Shown here piece after piece: positions 10,131-19,437 of a stretch of DNA of 64,000 bases. The notes beneath the pieces were generated by a model. The model saw nothing but the letters and a program-made list of their open reading frames with translations. It made no database searches and was not told where the DNA came from. Positions within the stretch are counted from its first letter, which is position 1; each line of letters starts with the position of its first letter. The stretch is from an uncultured Alphaproteobacteria bacterium (GTDB taxonomy: Bacteria; Pseudomonadota; Alphaproteobacteria; HIMB59; GCA-002718135), in the NCBI GenBank assembly GCA_902614375.1, contig CACMKZ010000006.1, positions 1-64,000 on the forward strand, in the 5' to 3' direction. The position numbers and the translations under genes are program-made.

Positions 10131-11240
10131 ATGAAAGTCCTCTATTTGACACCAAACTTTGGTACTTATAGTGCTGCGTATTATCAAAATGACTTAATAT
10201 CATCTTTGCAAAGTAAGATTGAAATAATTTTATGGGGTCCAGGATATAAAAACTTTGACAATACTCTAACTTTAGAGCAAATATTTAATAAATTTAACCT
10301 CGATTCTAATGACACTGTTTGTGTTGGGCATGGGTGGCTATCAGATATTCCTCAAAATGCTAATGCTCAAAATCGTTATTCATGGAGTAAAGACTTAAAT
10401 CGTGATTTATCAAATGATCTTGAATTTTGTGCTAAATATAATTTTGCTGATCATATTGGAAAAAAAGTATGTATTCTAAATAAAGAATATGTCTCATTAA
10501 ATGCAAAACTTCAATTTATTAATAGAGGTAAGTTTGATCTTGCTTTTAGTCATTATTCAGAGTGTGAAGAATTTGAAAAGACAGCTAATACCAAATTTAT
10601 CTTTTTCCCATGTTCTGTAAATAAAGAAAAATTTATAAATATTAATAATAGAACTAATTTAAAAAAAAAATATGATCTTTGTTTTTCTGGATTATTACAA
10701 AATCCATATATGAAAAAAAAAAATAAAAATTTATTTTCTCTTAGAAAAAAAATTCAAAGTGAGATTTTTGCTGAAATACTTGAAATACCTTTATATTTAA
10801 ATAAATCTTATAATAAAAAATCTATTTATTGGAATGCATATCAGGATAGCTCAGTAATAAACAAAATTCTAAAAATACTTAATAAATACAAGAAATTAGA
10901 TTTTAATGATTATGCTAAGATGTTTTATCTTAGCAAAGCTACATTAAATACTTTATCACCATTTAATTTAATTGGCCCTCGATATTTTGAATGTATGCTA
11001 CTAGGATCTGTAAATTTTTGTGAAAAGTCTGATTATTACTCAAAGATATTTAAAGAATATGTGCATTATATTCCTTTTAAGGCTGATCTTTCAGATTTTA
11101 ATGAAATGTTAGATTATGCAACTAGTGATTCTAAAGAGATAAAAAAAATTATAGATGCTTCATATACTTTAGTTGTTGAAAAGCATACATATGATAAAAG
11201 AGCAGAAAGTTTAATAAAACATATAAAAAACTTAAATTAA
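10131..11240 (+). CDS. glycosyltransferase-like protein (CgeB/GT4-like C-terminal domain)
   Basis: A 369-residue cytosolic protein opening with VLYLTPNFGTYS, a typical GT-B start, and closing with a region (SPFNLIGPRYFECMLLGSVNF) that resembles the nucleotide-sugar-binding half of CgeB-type and other group-1 glycosyltransferases, where G-x-R-x-FE-x-M is common. It probably adds one sugar to the lipid-linked unit. It starts the plus-strand run that continues to 18187. No donor or acceptor can be assigned. Confidence 0.62.
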   Translation: MKVLYLTPNFGTYSAAYYQNDLISSLQSKIEIILWGPGYKNFDNTLTLEQIFNKFNLDSNDTVCVGHGWLSDIPQNANAQNRYSWSKDLNRDLSNDLEFCAKYNFADHIGKKVCILNKEYVSLNAKLQFINRGKFDLAFSHYSECEEFEKTANTKFIFFPCSVNKEKFININNRTNLKKKYDLCFSGLLQNPYMKKKNKNLFSLRKKIQSEIFAEILEIPLYLNKSYNKKSIYWNAYQDSSVINKILKILNKYKKLDFNDYAKMFYLSKATLNTLSPFNLIGPRYFECMLLGSVNFCEKSDYYSKIFKEYVHYIPFKADLSDFNEMLDYATSDSKEIKKIIDASYTLVVEKHTYDKRAESLIKHIKNLN

Positions 11241-11241
11241 A

Positions 11242-11652
11242 ATGTTGTACTACTCAAAAGTTAAAAAAAATAAATTAATTTATTCACATTTTAAACTAAG
11301 TGATTTTAAAAATTCAAGAGAAGATTTTTCTCCTGATAATCAATTTTTACAAGCTTCCTGCTCAAATTTATCAAAGGATAGGGTAGTTAAATCACATAAA
11401 CATAAGTTGAATAAAAGACTAATTAACATAACTCAAGAAGCTTGGCTTGTATTTAAAGGTGCTATTAGTGCTAAGTTTTATGACATTGATGATTCTTTTA
11501 TTTCAGAAATAATTTTAAAAAAAGGTGATTGTGTAATTTTATACAATGGTGGCCATGATTTTAAAAGTTTAAAAAAAGACACTATATTGTATGAATTTAA
11601 AAATGGACCATATTATGGCCCGGAAAAAGATAGGATTAATCTTGATAAATAA
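11242..11652 (+). CDS. small cupin-fold protein of polysaccharide cluster
   Basis: A 136-residue protein with a single cupin-like domain: KSHKHK as candidate metal histidines (residues 52-56), EAWLVFKG, then LKKGDCVILYNGGHDF, and a GPYYG ending. This pattern recurs in cupin proteins of O-antigen clusters with C-methyltransferases and WxcM-like enzymes. It starts one base after the previous stop and overlaps the next gene by 11 bases, so the three are probably co-translated. A sugar isomerase or epimerase role is inferred from company only. Confidence 0.6.
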   Translation: MLYYSKVKKNKLIYSHFKLSDFKNSREDFSPDNQFLQASCSNLSKDRVVKSHKHKLNKRLINITQEAWLVFKGAISAKFYDIDDSFISEIILKKGDCVILYNGGHDFKSLKKDTILYEFKNGPYYGPEKDRINLDK

Positions 11653-12847
11653 ATGTTTAATTTCTAAATCAACTAATTTACACAAAATAATAGATTTGGG
11701 TATTCATCCGTTTGCAGATACTTTTATTAAAAAAAATCAATTGCATTTGATGGAACCAGTCTATCCACTGCAATGTTATTTATGTAAAAAAACTGGCTCT
11801 ATTCAATTAAAATATTTTACTGATTCAAATATGCGATATAATCTTTATGATTATTCTTACACCTCTTCAAATTCAAACTATTCTCGCTCTCATTGGGATG
11901 ATTATTTTTATAATGTAAAAAATAAATTAAATCTAAATAAAAAAGCTAAAATTTTAGAAATTGGTTCAAATGATGGTTATTTACTGAAAAAATTTAATAT
12001 TAATGATTATTTAGCAGTAGGAGTTGATTCCTCAAAACTAATGACAAAAATTTCTCGTAAAAAAGGCTTAAAGTCTTATAATGAAATTTTTGACCTAAAA
12101 TTTTCAAAAATATTAAAAAATAAATATGCATTTTTTGATGTAATAATTGCTAATAATGTTTTGAATCATTCAAATGATCCATTAAATTTTGTTAAGGGCG
12201 TAAAAAATTTAATGAATAACAATAGTACTTTCATTTTCGAATTGCCATATTGGTATGACACAATAAAAACAGAAAGATATGATCAAATTTATCATGAGCA
12301 TGTAACATACTTTACTATTAAATTTGCTAAAAATTTATTTAGTAAGTGTGGAATGTATATTAGCGATATTCAAAAAAATTCATATCATGGTGGATCAATA
12401 AGGCTTTATTGTAAAAAAAAATATAAAAATTATAGAGAATTTAAATTAGTTAAAAAAATGATTTTAAAAGAGGAAAAAAAAGGCCTTTTTAATCCAGATT
12501 TCTATAAATTTTTTATGCGTAAAATAGAAAATAAAAGAAATAATTTATTGACTAAAATTCTTAAAATAAAAAATTCCAGAGGTGTGATTATTGGATTTGG
12601 AGCGGCTGCAAAAGGTAATACATTTTTAAATTATCATAAGCTTGATAATTCATTGATAACTTATGTTACTGATCCCTCAATTTATAAAAAAGGTAAATAT
12701 ACACCTTTAAGCAGAATACCCATAGTGGGTGATAATATTTTATCAAAATATAAAAAAGTTCATGGATTAATGTTATCATGGAATATTTCAAATGATATAA
12801 TAAAAAAATTAAAAAAAATTAATAAAAATTTAGTTATAATAAAATAG
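11642..12847 (+). CDS. sugar C-methyltransferase (SAM-dependent, zinc-domain type)
   Basis: The enzyme should transfer a methyl group from SAM to a carbon of a keto NDP-sugar. It has an N-terminal zinc-binding-like part (IIDLGIHPFADTFI, then CYLC), a SAM domain (ILEIGSNDGYLLKKF) and a C-terminal domain with VIIGFGAAAKGNTFLNY, the order seen in NovU/TylC3-type enzymes. I chose the TTG at 11642 because AGGA lies six bases upstream and the family begins just before this point. The ATG at 11591 would add 17 residues lying wholly inside the cupin gene. The overlap with the cupin gene is TTGATAAATAA. The first zinc cysteine pair looks reduced to one Cys. Confidence 0.8.
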   Translation: MINKCLISKSTNLHKIIDLGIHPFADTFIKKNQLHLMEPVYPLQCYLCKKTGSIQLKYFTDSNMRYNLYDYSYTSSNSNYSRSHWDDYFYNVKNKLNLNKKAKILEIGSNDGYLLKKFNINDYLAVGVDSSKLMTKISRKKGLKSYNEIFDLKFSKILKNKYAFFDVIIANNVLNHSNDPLNFVKGVKNLMNNNSTFIFELPYWYDTIKTERYDQIYHEHVTYFTIKFAKNLFSKCGMYISDIQKNSYHGGSIRLYCKKKYKNYREFKLVKKMILKEEKKGLFNPDFYKFFMRKIENKRNNLLTKILKIKNSRGVIIGFGAAAKGNTFLNYHKLDNSLITYVTDPSIYKKGKYTPLSRIPIVGDNILSKYKKVHGLMLSWNISNDIIKKLKKINKNLVIIK

Positions 12848-12852
12848 AAAAA

Positions 12853-13257
12853 ATGAAATACAAAAATATATGGACAAATGTATTAAAACCACTTGAGTTA
12901 AATGAAGATTCTAGAGGGAAAATTGTTGATGTTTTTTATAATGAAAATATTAATCATGTTGCTGTAATAGATTCAATTCCAAATGTAGTTAGGGGTAATC
13001 ATTATCATAAATTAACTACACAACATATTTTAATTACAAAAGGATCTTTAACATATTGGTATAAAGAATATAACTCCAAAGACAATGCTAGGAGCGTAGA
13101 ATTGATTGAAGGTGATTTTATATCGACTCCACCAATGGAAATACATGCTTTAAAAATAGGTAATCAAGGTAATCAATTTATTGTTTTTTCTTCAGGTTTA
13201 AGAGGCGGTAAAGATTATGAACAAGATACATTTAGGGTAAAAAATATAATTGTTTAA
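12853..13257 (+). CDS. cupin sugar isomerase/epimerase-like protein (WxcM/FdtA/RmlC-like)
   Basis: A 134-residue single-domain cupin with DSRGKIVDVF, GNHYHKLTTQHILITKG (candidate active-site histidines at about residues 47-55) and a closing FSSGLRGG segment. The fold is shared by dTDP-4-keto-sugar 3,4-ketoisomerases and RmlC-type epimerases. It follows the C-methyltransferase and overlaps the next SDR gene by 8 bases, which suggests a dedicated branched-sugar route. The precise reaction is not visible. Confidence 0.65.
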   Translation: MKYKNIWTNVLKPLELNEDSRGKIVDVFYNENINHVAVIDSIPNVVRGNHYHKLTTQHILITKGSLTYWYKEYNSKDNARSVELIEGDFISTPPMEIHALKIGNQGNQFIVFSSGLRGGKDYEQDTFRVKNIIV

Positions 13258-13813
13258 AGAAAAAAAAATTTTATTGCTCGGTGGCAGTGGTACTTTAGGT
13301 CAAGAAATAAAAAAAATTATTAATTCTGATACTAAATTTGCTATTTTATCTCCTAGTTCATCATTTTTAAATTTTAATAAAAAAAATTCAAAAAATATTC
13401 TTCACACTTTACTTTCTAAAAATAATTTTGATATTATAATTAATTGTATTGGTGTATTTGGAAGCAATTCTAGTGAATTTAGTGATATTATTAATCCAAA
13501 TTTTAAATCAAATTGGGAAATCATAAATTATTTTTTATTTAAAAATTCTAGAAAAAAAATTAAAATATTTTTAATTGGCTCTTCAGCTTACTCTGGGGCA
13601 AGAAAAAATTATATGCTTTACGCTGCCTCTAAATCAGCCTTAAATAGTCTTTACAAAAGTGCAAAAGAATATTTTATAGGAAAAAACGTTTCAGTTCACA
13701 TTAAACATCCGAAAACATTTAAATCACGAATGACAAGTAGCCTTCCTAAAGCAAAATTTAAAAATGATGCTAGTATTATTGCAAAACAAATATATAGATT
13801 AATTAAAAAATAA
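13250..13813 (+). CDS. short SDR-family NAD(P)-binding protein
   Basis: A 187-residue short-chain dehydrogenase/reductase-like protein. It has a nucleotide motif near the start (LLGGSGTLGQEI), a central NCIGVFG segment and YAASKSALN, which supplies the catalytic Tyr-x3-Lys. It is shorter than the usual 240-250 residues, mainly after the active site. The only start that fits is the TTG at 13250, inside the end of the previous gene (overlap TTGTTTAA). A keto-sugar reductase role is likely from context: C-methyltransferase, cupin, reductase in order. Confidence 0.65.
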   Translation: MFKEKKILLLGGSGTLGQEIKKIINSDTKFAILSPSSSFLNFNKKNSKNILHTLLSKNNFDIIINCIGVFGSNSSEFSDIINPNFKSNWEIINYFLFKNSRKKIKIFLIGSSAYSGARKNYMLYAASKSALNSLYKSAKEYFIGKNVSVHIKHPKTFKSRMTSSLPKAKFKNDASIIAKQIYRLIKK

Positions 13814-13814
13814 T

Positions 13815-14792
13815 ATGAAAAAAAAAGTTTTAATTACTGGAATCTCTGGGCAAGATGGCAGCTATCTTTCAGAGTATCTTCTTAAAAATAATTATGAAGT
13901 TTATGGCATAATAAGGAGAAATTCTATTGTTGAACATCAAAGAAATAGAATAGAGAAATTAGACAAACAAATAAATCTTGAGTATGGAGATCTATTAGAT
14001 ACAAGTTCATTAGATAGGATTTTTAAATCTGTAAAGCCAGATGAGATATATAATCTTGCTGCACAATCTCACGTAAGAATTAGCTTTGAAATACCACATT
14101 TTACATTACAAACTAATGGCCTTGGTGTTTTAAATATGTTGGAAGCTTTCCGGGCACATTCTCCAAATTCCAAATTTTACCAGGCTTCGTCATCTGAAAT
14201 GTTTGGTCGATCTGTTGATAATGATAATTGTCAAAGAGAGACTACCCCTTTTGAGCCAACTAGTCCTTATGGTTGTGCAAAAGTACTTGCTTTCAATTTA
14301 GTTAAACACTATCGTTTTGCTTATTCTTTGTTTTGTAGCAATGGTATTTTGTTTAATCATGAATCCCCAAGAAGAGGATCTAACTTTGTAACTAACAAAG
14401 TTGTTAAAACTGCTGTTCAAATTAAACTAGGGTTAAAAGATAAATTAATACTAGGAAATATGGATTCTTATAGAGATTGGGGTCATTCGAAAGATTATGT
14501 TGTGGCAATGAATAAAATTTTAAACCATAATCAGCCTGACGATTTTGTTATCTCTACAGGTATAACAAGGAGTGTAAGAGATTTATGCAATTATGTTTTT
14601 ACTAAACTTGATTTAGAAATGAAAAAATATATTTTTCAAGATAAAAAGTATATGAGACCAGAAGAACTAAAATATTTAAAAGGAGATTCTTCTAAGGCTA
14701 GAAAATTATTAAATTGGAAACCACAAATATCATTTGAAGAACTAATTGATGAAATGATTGATCACTGGATGGATATTTTCTCATCTAATTGA
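13815..14792 (+). CDS. gmd: GDP-mannose 4,6-dehydratase
   Basis: This 325-residue extended SDR converts GDP-mannose to GDP-4-keto-6-deoxymannose, the precursor of GDP-fucose, rhamnose and perosamine. Visible features are ITGISGQDGSYL for the cofactor, GIIRRNS, the family block EIYNLAAQSHVRISFE, and the catalytic pair Tyr152-x3-Lys156 in SPYGCAKVLA. NHESPRRG and the RDWGH segment are characteristic of Gmd. The usual YGVAK is YGCAK here, which should not affect activity. No GDP-fucose synthase or perosamine aminotransferase is seen nearby, so the next enzyme may be the preceding SDR or lie outside the window. Confidence 0.93.
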   Translation: MKKKVLITGISGQDGSYLSEYLLKNNYEVYGIIRRNSIVEHQRNRIEKLDKQINLEYGDLLDTSSLDRIFKSVKPDEIYNLAAQSHVRISFEIPHFTLQTNGLGVLNMLEAFRAHSPNSKFYQASSSEMFGRSVDNDNCQRETTPFEPTSPYGCAKVLAFNLVKHYRFAYSLFCSNGILFNHESPRRGSNFVTNKVVKTAVQIKLGLKDKLILGNMDSYRDWGHSKDYVVAMNKILNHNQPDDFVISTGITRSVRDLCNYVFTKLDLEMKKYIFQDKKYMRPEELKYLKGDSSKARKLLNWKPQISFEELIDEMIDHWMDIFSSN

Positions 14793-14795
14793 CAA

Positions 14796-15746
14796 ATGCA
14801 TAATGCAGCAATATATCTTTTATCTTCTAGAAAGAAATTACTACCTCTTTGTTTAAAGCAGCTTTTTAAAAATTGGAATAATAAATATCAGTATCCTGTA
14901 TTTGTATACTATTTTAAGAAAACATATAACAAAAAATATATTACTAAAATTAAAAAAGATATCTCAAATAAAATCAAATTTATAGAAATAGATTACAAAT
15001 ATCCAGATTATATTTTGGAAAATGAATTATTTTATAACAGGAAATATAACAGGTATGTAAGAGAGCAATTTCCTAAAAAAAGAGAGGGATACCTTCATAT
15101 GGAGCATTTTGTAACAAATATTACTTCATTTGGTAAAATTGGATGTATTTCTGATCATTTAAAAAAATATGATTACTTAATGAGAATTGATGATGATTCA
15201 AATTTTTGTTCTAAAATTCATTTTGACTTGTTTGACACAATGAAAAGTAATGTTTTTGCAACTGGCTATACTTGGAACAATTTTTCATGGAGACAAGAAT
15301 TAACTCGTGAAAAATTATGGGAATTTTATAAGAATTATCTAAAGGAAAAAAAATTAAAACCAAAAAATAAAATATTATTAGAAGCGATTAAAGATGATAA
15401 TGAAACAAAAATGCACAAATTAAAATGGTCTGCAGGTAATTTAAATATTTACAATATGAATTTCTTTAAAAATGACTCTAATTGGTTAGATTATTTAAAT
15501 AAATTAAATCAATATGGCGGTGATTATAAATATAGGTGGGGAGATATTGAAACCATTGGTTTGTTTTATTATACTTTTTTTGAAGAACCTGTCTATGATC
15601 TAGATTTAATAACAAAAAAATTATATTTGAATAAATTTGATAGCATATTGTCAAGTACTGCTCCATCAACTAAATTTACTCTTAATGTTCACAATTTTTT
15701 TATACTTAGATATTTTTATAAAATTAGAAAAATTTTCAGAATATGA
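14796..15746 (+). CDS. GT15-like alpha-mannosyltransferase
   Basis: A 316-residue protein that resembles the fungal Ktr/Kre2 alpha-1,2-mannosyltransferases (GT15). It has an N-terminal AAIYLLSSRKKLLPL, a metal-binding MRIDDDSNF (Asp132-Asp134), then NIYNMNFFK and GGDYKYRWGDIETIG, which match the NFEI...FFR and GGFYYERWGDAP blocks of that family as I know them. There is no N-terminal membrane anchor, unlike the Golgi enzymes. It sits directly after gmd, so a GDP-mannose-derived donor fits. The similarity is by eye; a search would settle it. Confidence 0.7.
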   Translation: MHNAAIYLLSSRKKLLPLCLKQLFKNWNNKYQYPVFVYYFKKTYNKKYITKIKKDISNKIKFIEIDYKYPDYILENELFYNRKYNRYVREQFPKKREGYLHMEHFVTNITSFGKIGCISDHLKKYDYLMRIDDDSNFCSKIHFDLFDTMKSNVFATGYTWNNFSWRQELTREKLWEFYKNYLKEKKLKPKNKILLEAIKDDNETKMHKLKWSAGNLNIYNMNFFKNDSNWLDYLNKLNQYGGDYKYRWGDIETIGLFYYTFFEEPVYDLDLITKKLYLNKFDSILSSTAPSTKFTLNVHNFFILRYFYKIRKIFRI

Positions 15747-16615
15747 TTACTTTTACGAAAATTTTTAACTCTATTATAATTTATATTTATAAGCTAATTA
15801 AATATGATAAAGATTTTTACTTAAATGCAAATGCAATAAAATATATAAATAGAATTAATAATTTTAAAAAATTAAAAAAAGAAATTTCTAGCAGAAAATA
15901 TATTAATCAATCATATTTAGAATTTGATATAAATAGAGCAAATGAATTTCTTAATAAAAAATTTAAAGTTGATTGCCAAAAAATGTGTTTGGATTTTGGA
16001 ATTGAAATTTATTCTGATAAAAATCCATTATTTTTAGCCTCCAAAGAAATTTTGAAATTGCAACAAATAAATGAAAATTATGTTAGCCATAATTTAGATC
16101 TATTTATTAAAAAATTCATACCTAAAAATTATGCAGAGTCTTTCTTTATAAAAAAAAAATTAAAAAACCTCAGTAATCTAAGTCCACATACAATTTTTTA
16201 TCCATGGTTTCATAAATATCCACAAAGATTTCAGAGATCTGGATTATTTGGCCCAAAAGATGAATTATTTATAAAATTTATATCAATAAAAATAATCAAT
16301 TTAATTAAATCAATTAAAGAATATGGATTTATACCAAATGATAATGATAAAATTACAGGATATATCCTAATATATCAAAATGATTATAGATTTGTTGTTA
16401 CAGGTGGATCTCATAGGTGCTCTGTAATTTTTGCATTTATGGAATTATATGATAAAAAATTTCCAAATTTTTTTGTAGAGTTTGATAAATTAAGAATTAA
16501 TTCAGGTTTTGAAATAATTGATGTTAATAATATTAATTATTGGCCCGCAGTTAAAAGTAAATATTTAGATAAAGAAGAGGCATTAGAATTTTTAAAAGTG
16601 TTTTTTAATAAATGA
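15743..16615 (+). CDS. hypothetical protein with GGSHR motif
   Basis: A 290-residue protein I do not recognise. It overlaps the mannosyltransferase by ATGA and the next methyltransferase by ATGA, so it is firmly part of the operon. The best landmark is YRFVVTGGSHRCSVIFAF near residues 213-230, which recalls the G-x-HR nucleotide-binding motif of ParB/Srx-like folds; YFAESFFIKK-type basic segments and HTIFYPWFHKYPQRF precede it. No membrane segment or signal peptide is evident. A role in glycan synthesis is guessed from position only. Confidence 0.6.
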   Translation: MITFTKIFNSIIIYIYKLIKYDKDFYLNANAIKYINRINNFKKLKKEISSRKYINQSYLEFDINRANEFLNKKFKVDCQKMCLDFGIEIYSDKNPLFLASKEILKLQQINENYVSHNLDLFIKKFIPKNYAESFFIKKKLKNLSNLSPHTIFYPWFHKYPQRFQRSGLFGPKDELFIKFISIKIINLIKSIKEYGFIPNDNDKITGYILIYQNDYRFVVTGGSHRCSVIFAFMELYDKKFPNFFVEFDKLRINSGFEIIDVNNINYWPAVKSKYLDKEEALEFLKVFFNK

Positions 16616-17289
16616 ACAAAGTAAAAAAGATAATTTCAATATTAATTAAATTTTGTAGAAAAATCATGTTTAATTTTAGGAAAATAAAAAATAATAATTC
16701 TTTTTGGAATGTTTATCAGTTTGATACATATGAGCACTATTTAAATTTTCAAAAAGAAAAAACCATGGACCCTTTAAAAAGGAATAAATGGCTTAATGAA
16801 GAATGGAATTCAAAATTAGAATATTTTAAAACTTATTTTAGTAACATATTATACAAATATGACTTAAGTAAAAATAGTAAAACTTTATGTTTAGGGGCAA
16901 GAACTGGTCAAGAAGTTCAAGCTCTCATAGATTTAGGCTACAATAATTCTATAGGTACGGATTTAGTTGAAACTTTACCATTAGTAATTGTTGATGATGT
17001 ACACAATATGCAGTTTGAGTCTAAAACGTTTGACTTTATTTTTACTAATATTGTTGATCATGTTTTATATCCAGATAAATTTATTAATGAAGTTGAAAGA
17101 GTAGCAAAAGAAAATTGTTTAATAATTTTCCAATTAACAGTAGGTAAATCAACAGATAAATATGGAGTAACTGAAATTAGTAAAATTGATTCAATAATTG
17201 AATTATTTAAAAACTCAAATTTAATTGAAAATAATAAAATTAAAGAATGGCATGGAATGAATTGTGAAATAATATTGAAAAAAAAATAA
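16612..17289 (+). CDS. class I SAM-dependent methyltransferase
   Basis: A 225-residue protein with a compact Methyltransf_11-type core. TLCLGARTGQEVQAL replaces the usual E/DxGxGxG loop (LGARTGQE is a known variant), GTDLVETL is the acidic end of strand 2, and FDFIFTNIVDHVLYPDKFINEVERV is the motif-II region. It overlaps the previous gene by ATGA and is followed one base later by another methyltransferase. It probably methylates a sugar or polyprenyl-linked glycan; no substrate-specific motif is visible. Confidence 0.72.
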   Translation: MNKVKKIISILIKFCRKIMFNFRKIKNNNSFWNVYQFDTYEHYLNFQKEKTMDPLKRNKWLNEEWNSKLEYFKTYFSNILYKYDLSKNSKTLCLGARTGQEVQALIDLGYNNSIGTDLVETLPLVIVDDVHNMQFESKTFDFIFTNIVDHVLYPDKFINEVERVAKENCLIIFQLTVGKSTDKYGVTEISKIDSIIELFKNSNLIENNKIKEWHGMNCEIILKKK

Positions 17290-17290
17290 A

Positions 17291-18187
17291 ATGAATGTGA
17301 GATCTACATCTTTTATAAATATAAGTGGAGATAAAAAACTTAATTTTATTTTAGCCTTCCTTTGGTTATTAGTAAATATACTTAATAATTTATTGCCGAA
17401 TTACAAAATAGACAAAAATATAAAACATTTAAAATTTAAATTTAGAAAAAATGATTTATCTTATATAAAAAATAACAATTATTTATCTCCAGCAAGATTT
17501 TTATGTGACTTATTTTGGATAAATTTCCCTTTCTATAAATTTTATAATAAATTCTCAAAACCTTTTAATATATGTGAGGTAGGTTGTGGTACAGGAGTTT
17601 ATCCTAATTTACTAAAAAATATAATGGTGAATAGCAAGATATCATATACTGGCATTGATCTAAAAAAGTACAAAGAGTGGGATAATTTTGATAAAAGTAT
17701 TTTTAAATTTATTGTAGATAAGTCAGATAATATTAAAAATTATTTAAATGATATTGATTTTTTATTTACACAAAGTGCTATTGAGCATTTTGATCAAGAT
17801 CTCTTTTTTTTTAACCAGATTGCAGATCATGTTTCAAATATAAAGAAACCTTTTTTGCAAATTCATTTATTTCCATCTCATAAATGTTTATTTACTTATC
17901 TTAATCACGGCTACAGACAATATACTCCAAGAAATATATCAAAAATTACTAGGTATTTTAATAATTCAGATATTTATTTATATAAATTAGAAAGTTATAA
18001 TTCAAATAATATACATCGAAAATTTATTACTTTTCCAAAAATTTTGAGAATAAAGGATAAAAGATATTCTAAAAATAAAGAATATATTAATGAAATAATT
18101 GCCTCTCTAAATCATAAATCTAAAAATAAACACCTTACATTTTATGCATTAGTTATTTCATCAAATAATAAAATTGATCTTAATTAA
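17291..18187 (+). CDS. class I SAM-dependent methyltransferase
   Basis: A 298-residue protein with a clear SAM loop, NICEVGCGTGVYPNLL (about residues 96-111), TGIDLKKYKEW as motif I-end, and DFLFTQSAIEHFDQDLFFF as the post-strand-4 region. The N-terminal 90 residues are extra and basic with a hydrophobic stretch (LAFLWLLVNILNNLL) that might touch the membrane. It ends the plus-strand run and overlaps the convergent membrane-protein gene by 8 bases. Glycan O-methylation is probable from context. Confidence 0.72.
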   Translation: MNVRSTSFINISGDKKLNFILAFLWLLVNILNNLLPNYKIDKNIKHLKFKFRKNDLSYIKNNNYLSPARFLCDLFWINFPFYKFYNKFSKPFNICEVGCGTGVYPNLLKNIMVNSKISYTGIDLKKYKEWDNFDKSIFKFIVDKSDNIKNYLNDIDFLFTQSAIEHFDQDLFFFNQIADHVSNIKKPFLQIHLFPSHKCLFTYLNHGYRQYTPRNISKITRYFNNSDIYLYKLESYNSNNIHRKFITFPKILRIKDKRYSKNKEYINEIIASLNHKSKNKHLTFYALVISSNNKIDLN

Positions 18188-19409
18188 GATAATTTTTAGT
18201 TTCATTAATATCATATTTTTGAAAATTTTGATTGTAAGGATTGATTAATGGAAAATTTATAAAACTACCTATATTGATAATCAAATAAATAAAGGTTATG
18301 ATATTTAATATTTTTGATTTATGAAATAGATCTATTTTACTTACAAGGTAAAAAATTGATATAGCAATTATTGGTAATGTTAAATCGGCCACCATATATC
18401 CACCCCATCGATTTGTAACAAATATCTGCAACCAAGTAAAAAAAATAAATATTAATAAGAAGTAAATAATTTTATTATTATTTTTATTAATTATCACTAA
18501 ATTTAAAATACCAATAAAAAATAAAAATAAAAAAATATGAAAATATTCAATTAAATTTTTTGTAAATTTAACAAATGAAAATAATATTTCGTATGTAAGG
18601 TTTAAATAGCCTAATTTTGCAGCATCTAGAACCCATCCTAGGAAACCAGCTCCTTGTATACCATAATGATAAAATTGAATTTGAATATAATTTAAATATA
18701 ATAAATATAAAAATATTGGAATTAAATGAATAAAAAAACTTATTATACTTTCGACAAAATATTTGTTTAAAAAACTGAAAACTAAAATAGAAAGATAGCA
18801 TGCATAATTTGGCTTACATAAAATTAATATACCAACTAATAAAGAATATAATATATTTTTTAAAATTGAATACTTTTTTATTAGATTAAAATATAATGCT
18901 ATAAAAATTATTGGAATAATAAAAGATAATTCACTAGTATGAAAAGTCGTAGCATAAAATATCGAATGATAATGAAAAAAAATTAAAATATTAATAAAAA
19001 TTGAATTTTTTAAAGAAAAAAATTTAAGTAAAACACTTGTTTGTAATGTAATAGCTATATAATACACTAAAAACTTTAGAATTATATATCCAGCACCTGC
19101 ATAATACAAATAATTGAATTTAAAAAAAGGACTTAAGAAAAAATACATAATATTCGTAATAAAATTTACTAATGCTGGATATCCTGGTCTGGAAATTCTA
19201 ATTGCATTTTCTTTGAAATATTCAGGGAAAAAAGCAGCACTTAATAGTTCTGTTGGCGAATCAACATTGTATTGCCAAAAGATAGGGAAATATTCAATAG
19301 TCCTATAAACATCAAATTCTGGTCTTGGATTTAACCAAGCTATATTAGCAGAGATAAAAAAAACAGTTAAAATTACAAGAAAATTTATTATATTAATTTT
19401 GTTTATCAC
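18180..19409 (-). CDS. multi-pass membrane protein, possible GT-C glycosyltransferase
   Basis: A 409-residue protein with about ten hydrophobic segments. An early extracytoplasmic loop carries acidic and aromatic residues (NPRPEFDVYRTIEYFPIFW), the place where GT-C enzymes put their catalytic Asp/Glu, and SRPGYPALVNF follows. It stands alone on the minus strand between two plus-strand blocks. It may be a polyprenyl-phosphate-sugar-dependent transferase paired with the adjacent GT2 enzyme at 19438, or a polymerase. No specific family was recognised. Confidence 0.55.
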   Translation of the reverse strand: MINKINIINFLVILTVFFISANIAWLNPRPEFDVYRTIEYFPIFWQYNVDSPTELLSAAFFPEYFKENAIRISRPGYPALVNFITNIMYFFLSPFFKFNYLYYAGAGYIILKFLVYYIAITLQTSVLLKFFSLKNSIFINILIFFHYHSIFYATTFHTSELSFIIPIIFIALYFNLIKKYSILKNILYSLLVGILILCKPNYACYLSILVFSFLNKYFVESIISFFIHLIPIFLYLLYLNYIQIQFYHYGIQGAGFLGWVLDAAKLGYLNLTYEILFSFVKFTKNLIEYFHIFLFLFFIGILNLVIINKNNNKIIYFLLIFIFFTWLQIFVTNRWGGYMVADLTLPIIAISIFYLVSKIDLFHKSKILNIITFIYLIINIGSFINFPLINPYNQNFQKYDINETKNYLN

Positions 19410-19437
19410 TATTAAATTATAATATATTCACATTAAA

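Noticed and set aside
11591-11641. ATG 11591 as start of the C-methyltransferase.
   Set aside because: The added 17 residues lie inside the cupin gene, and a ribosome site six bases before TTG 11642 fits the family start better.
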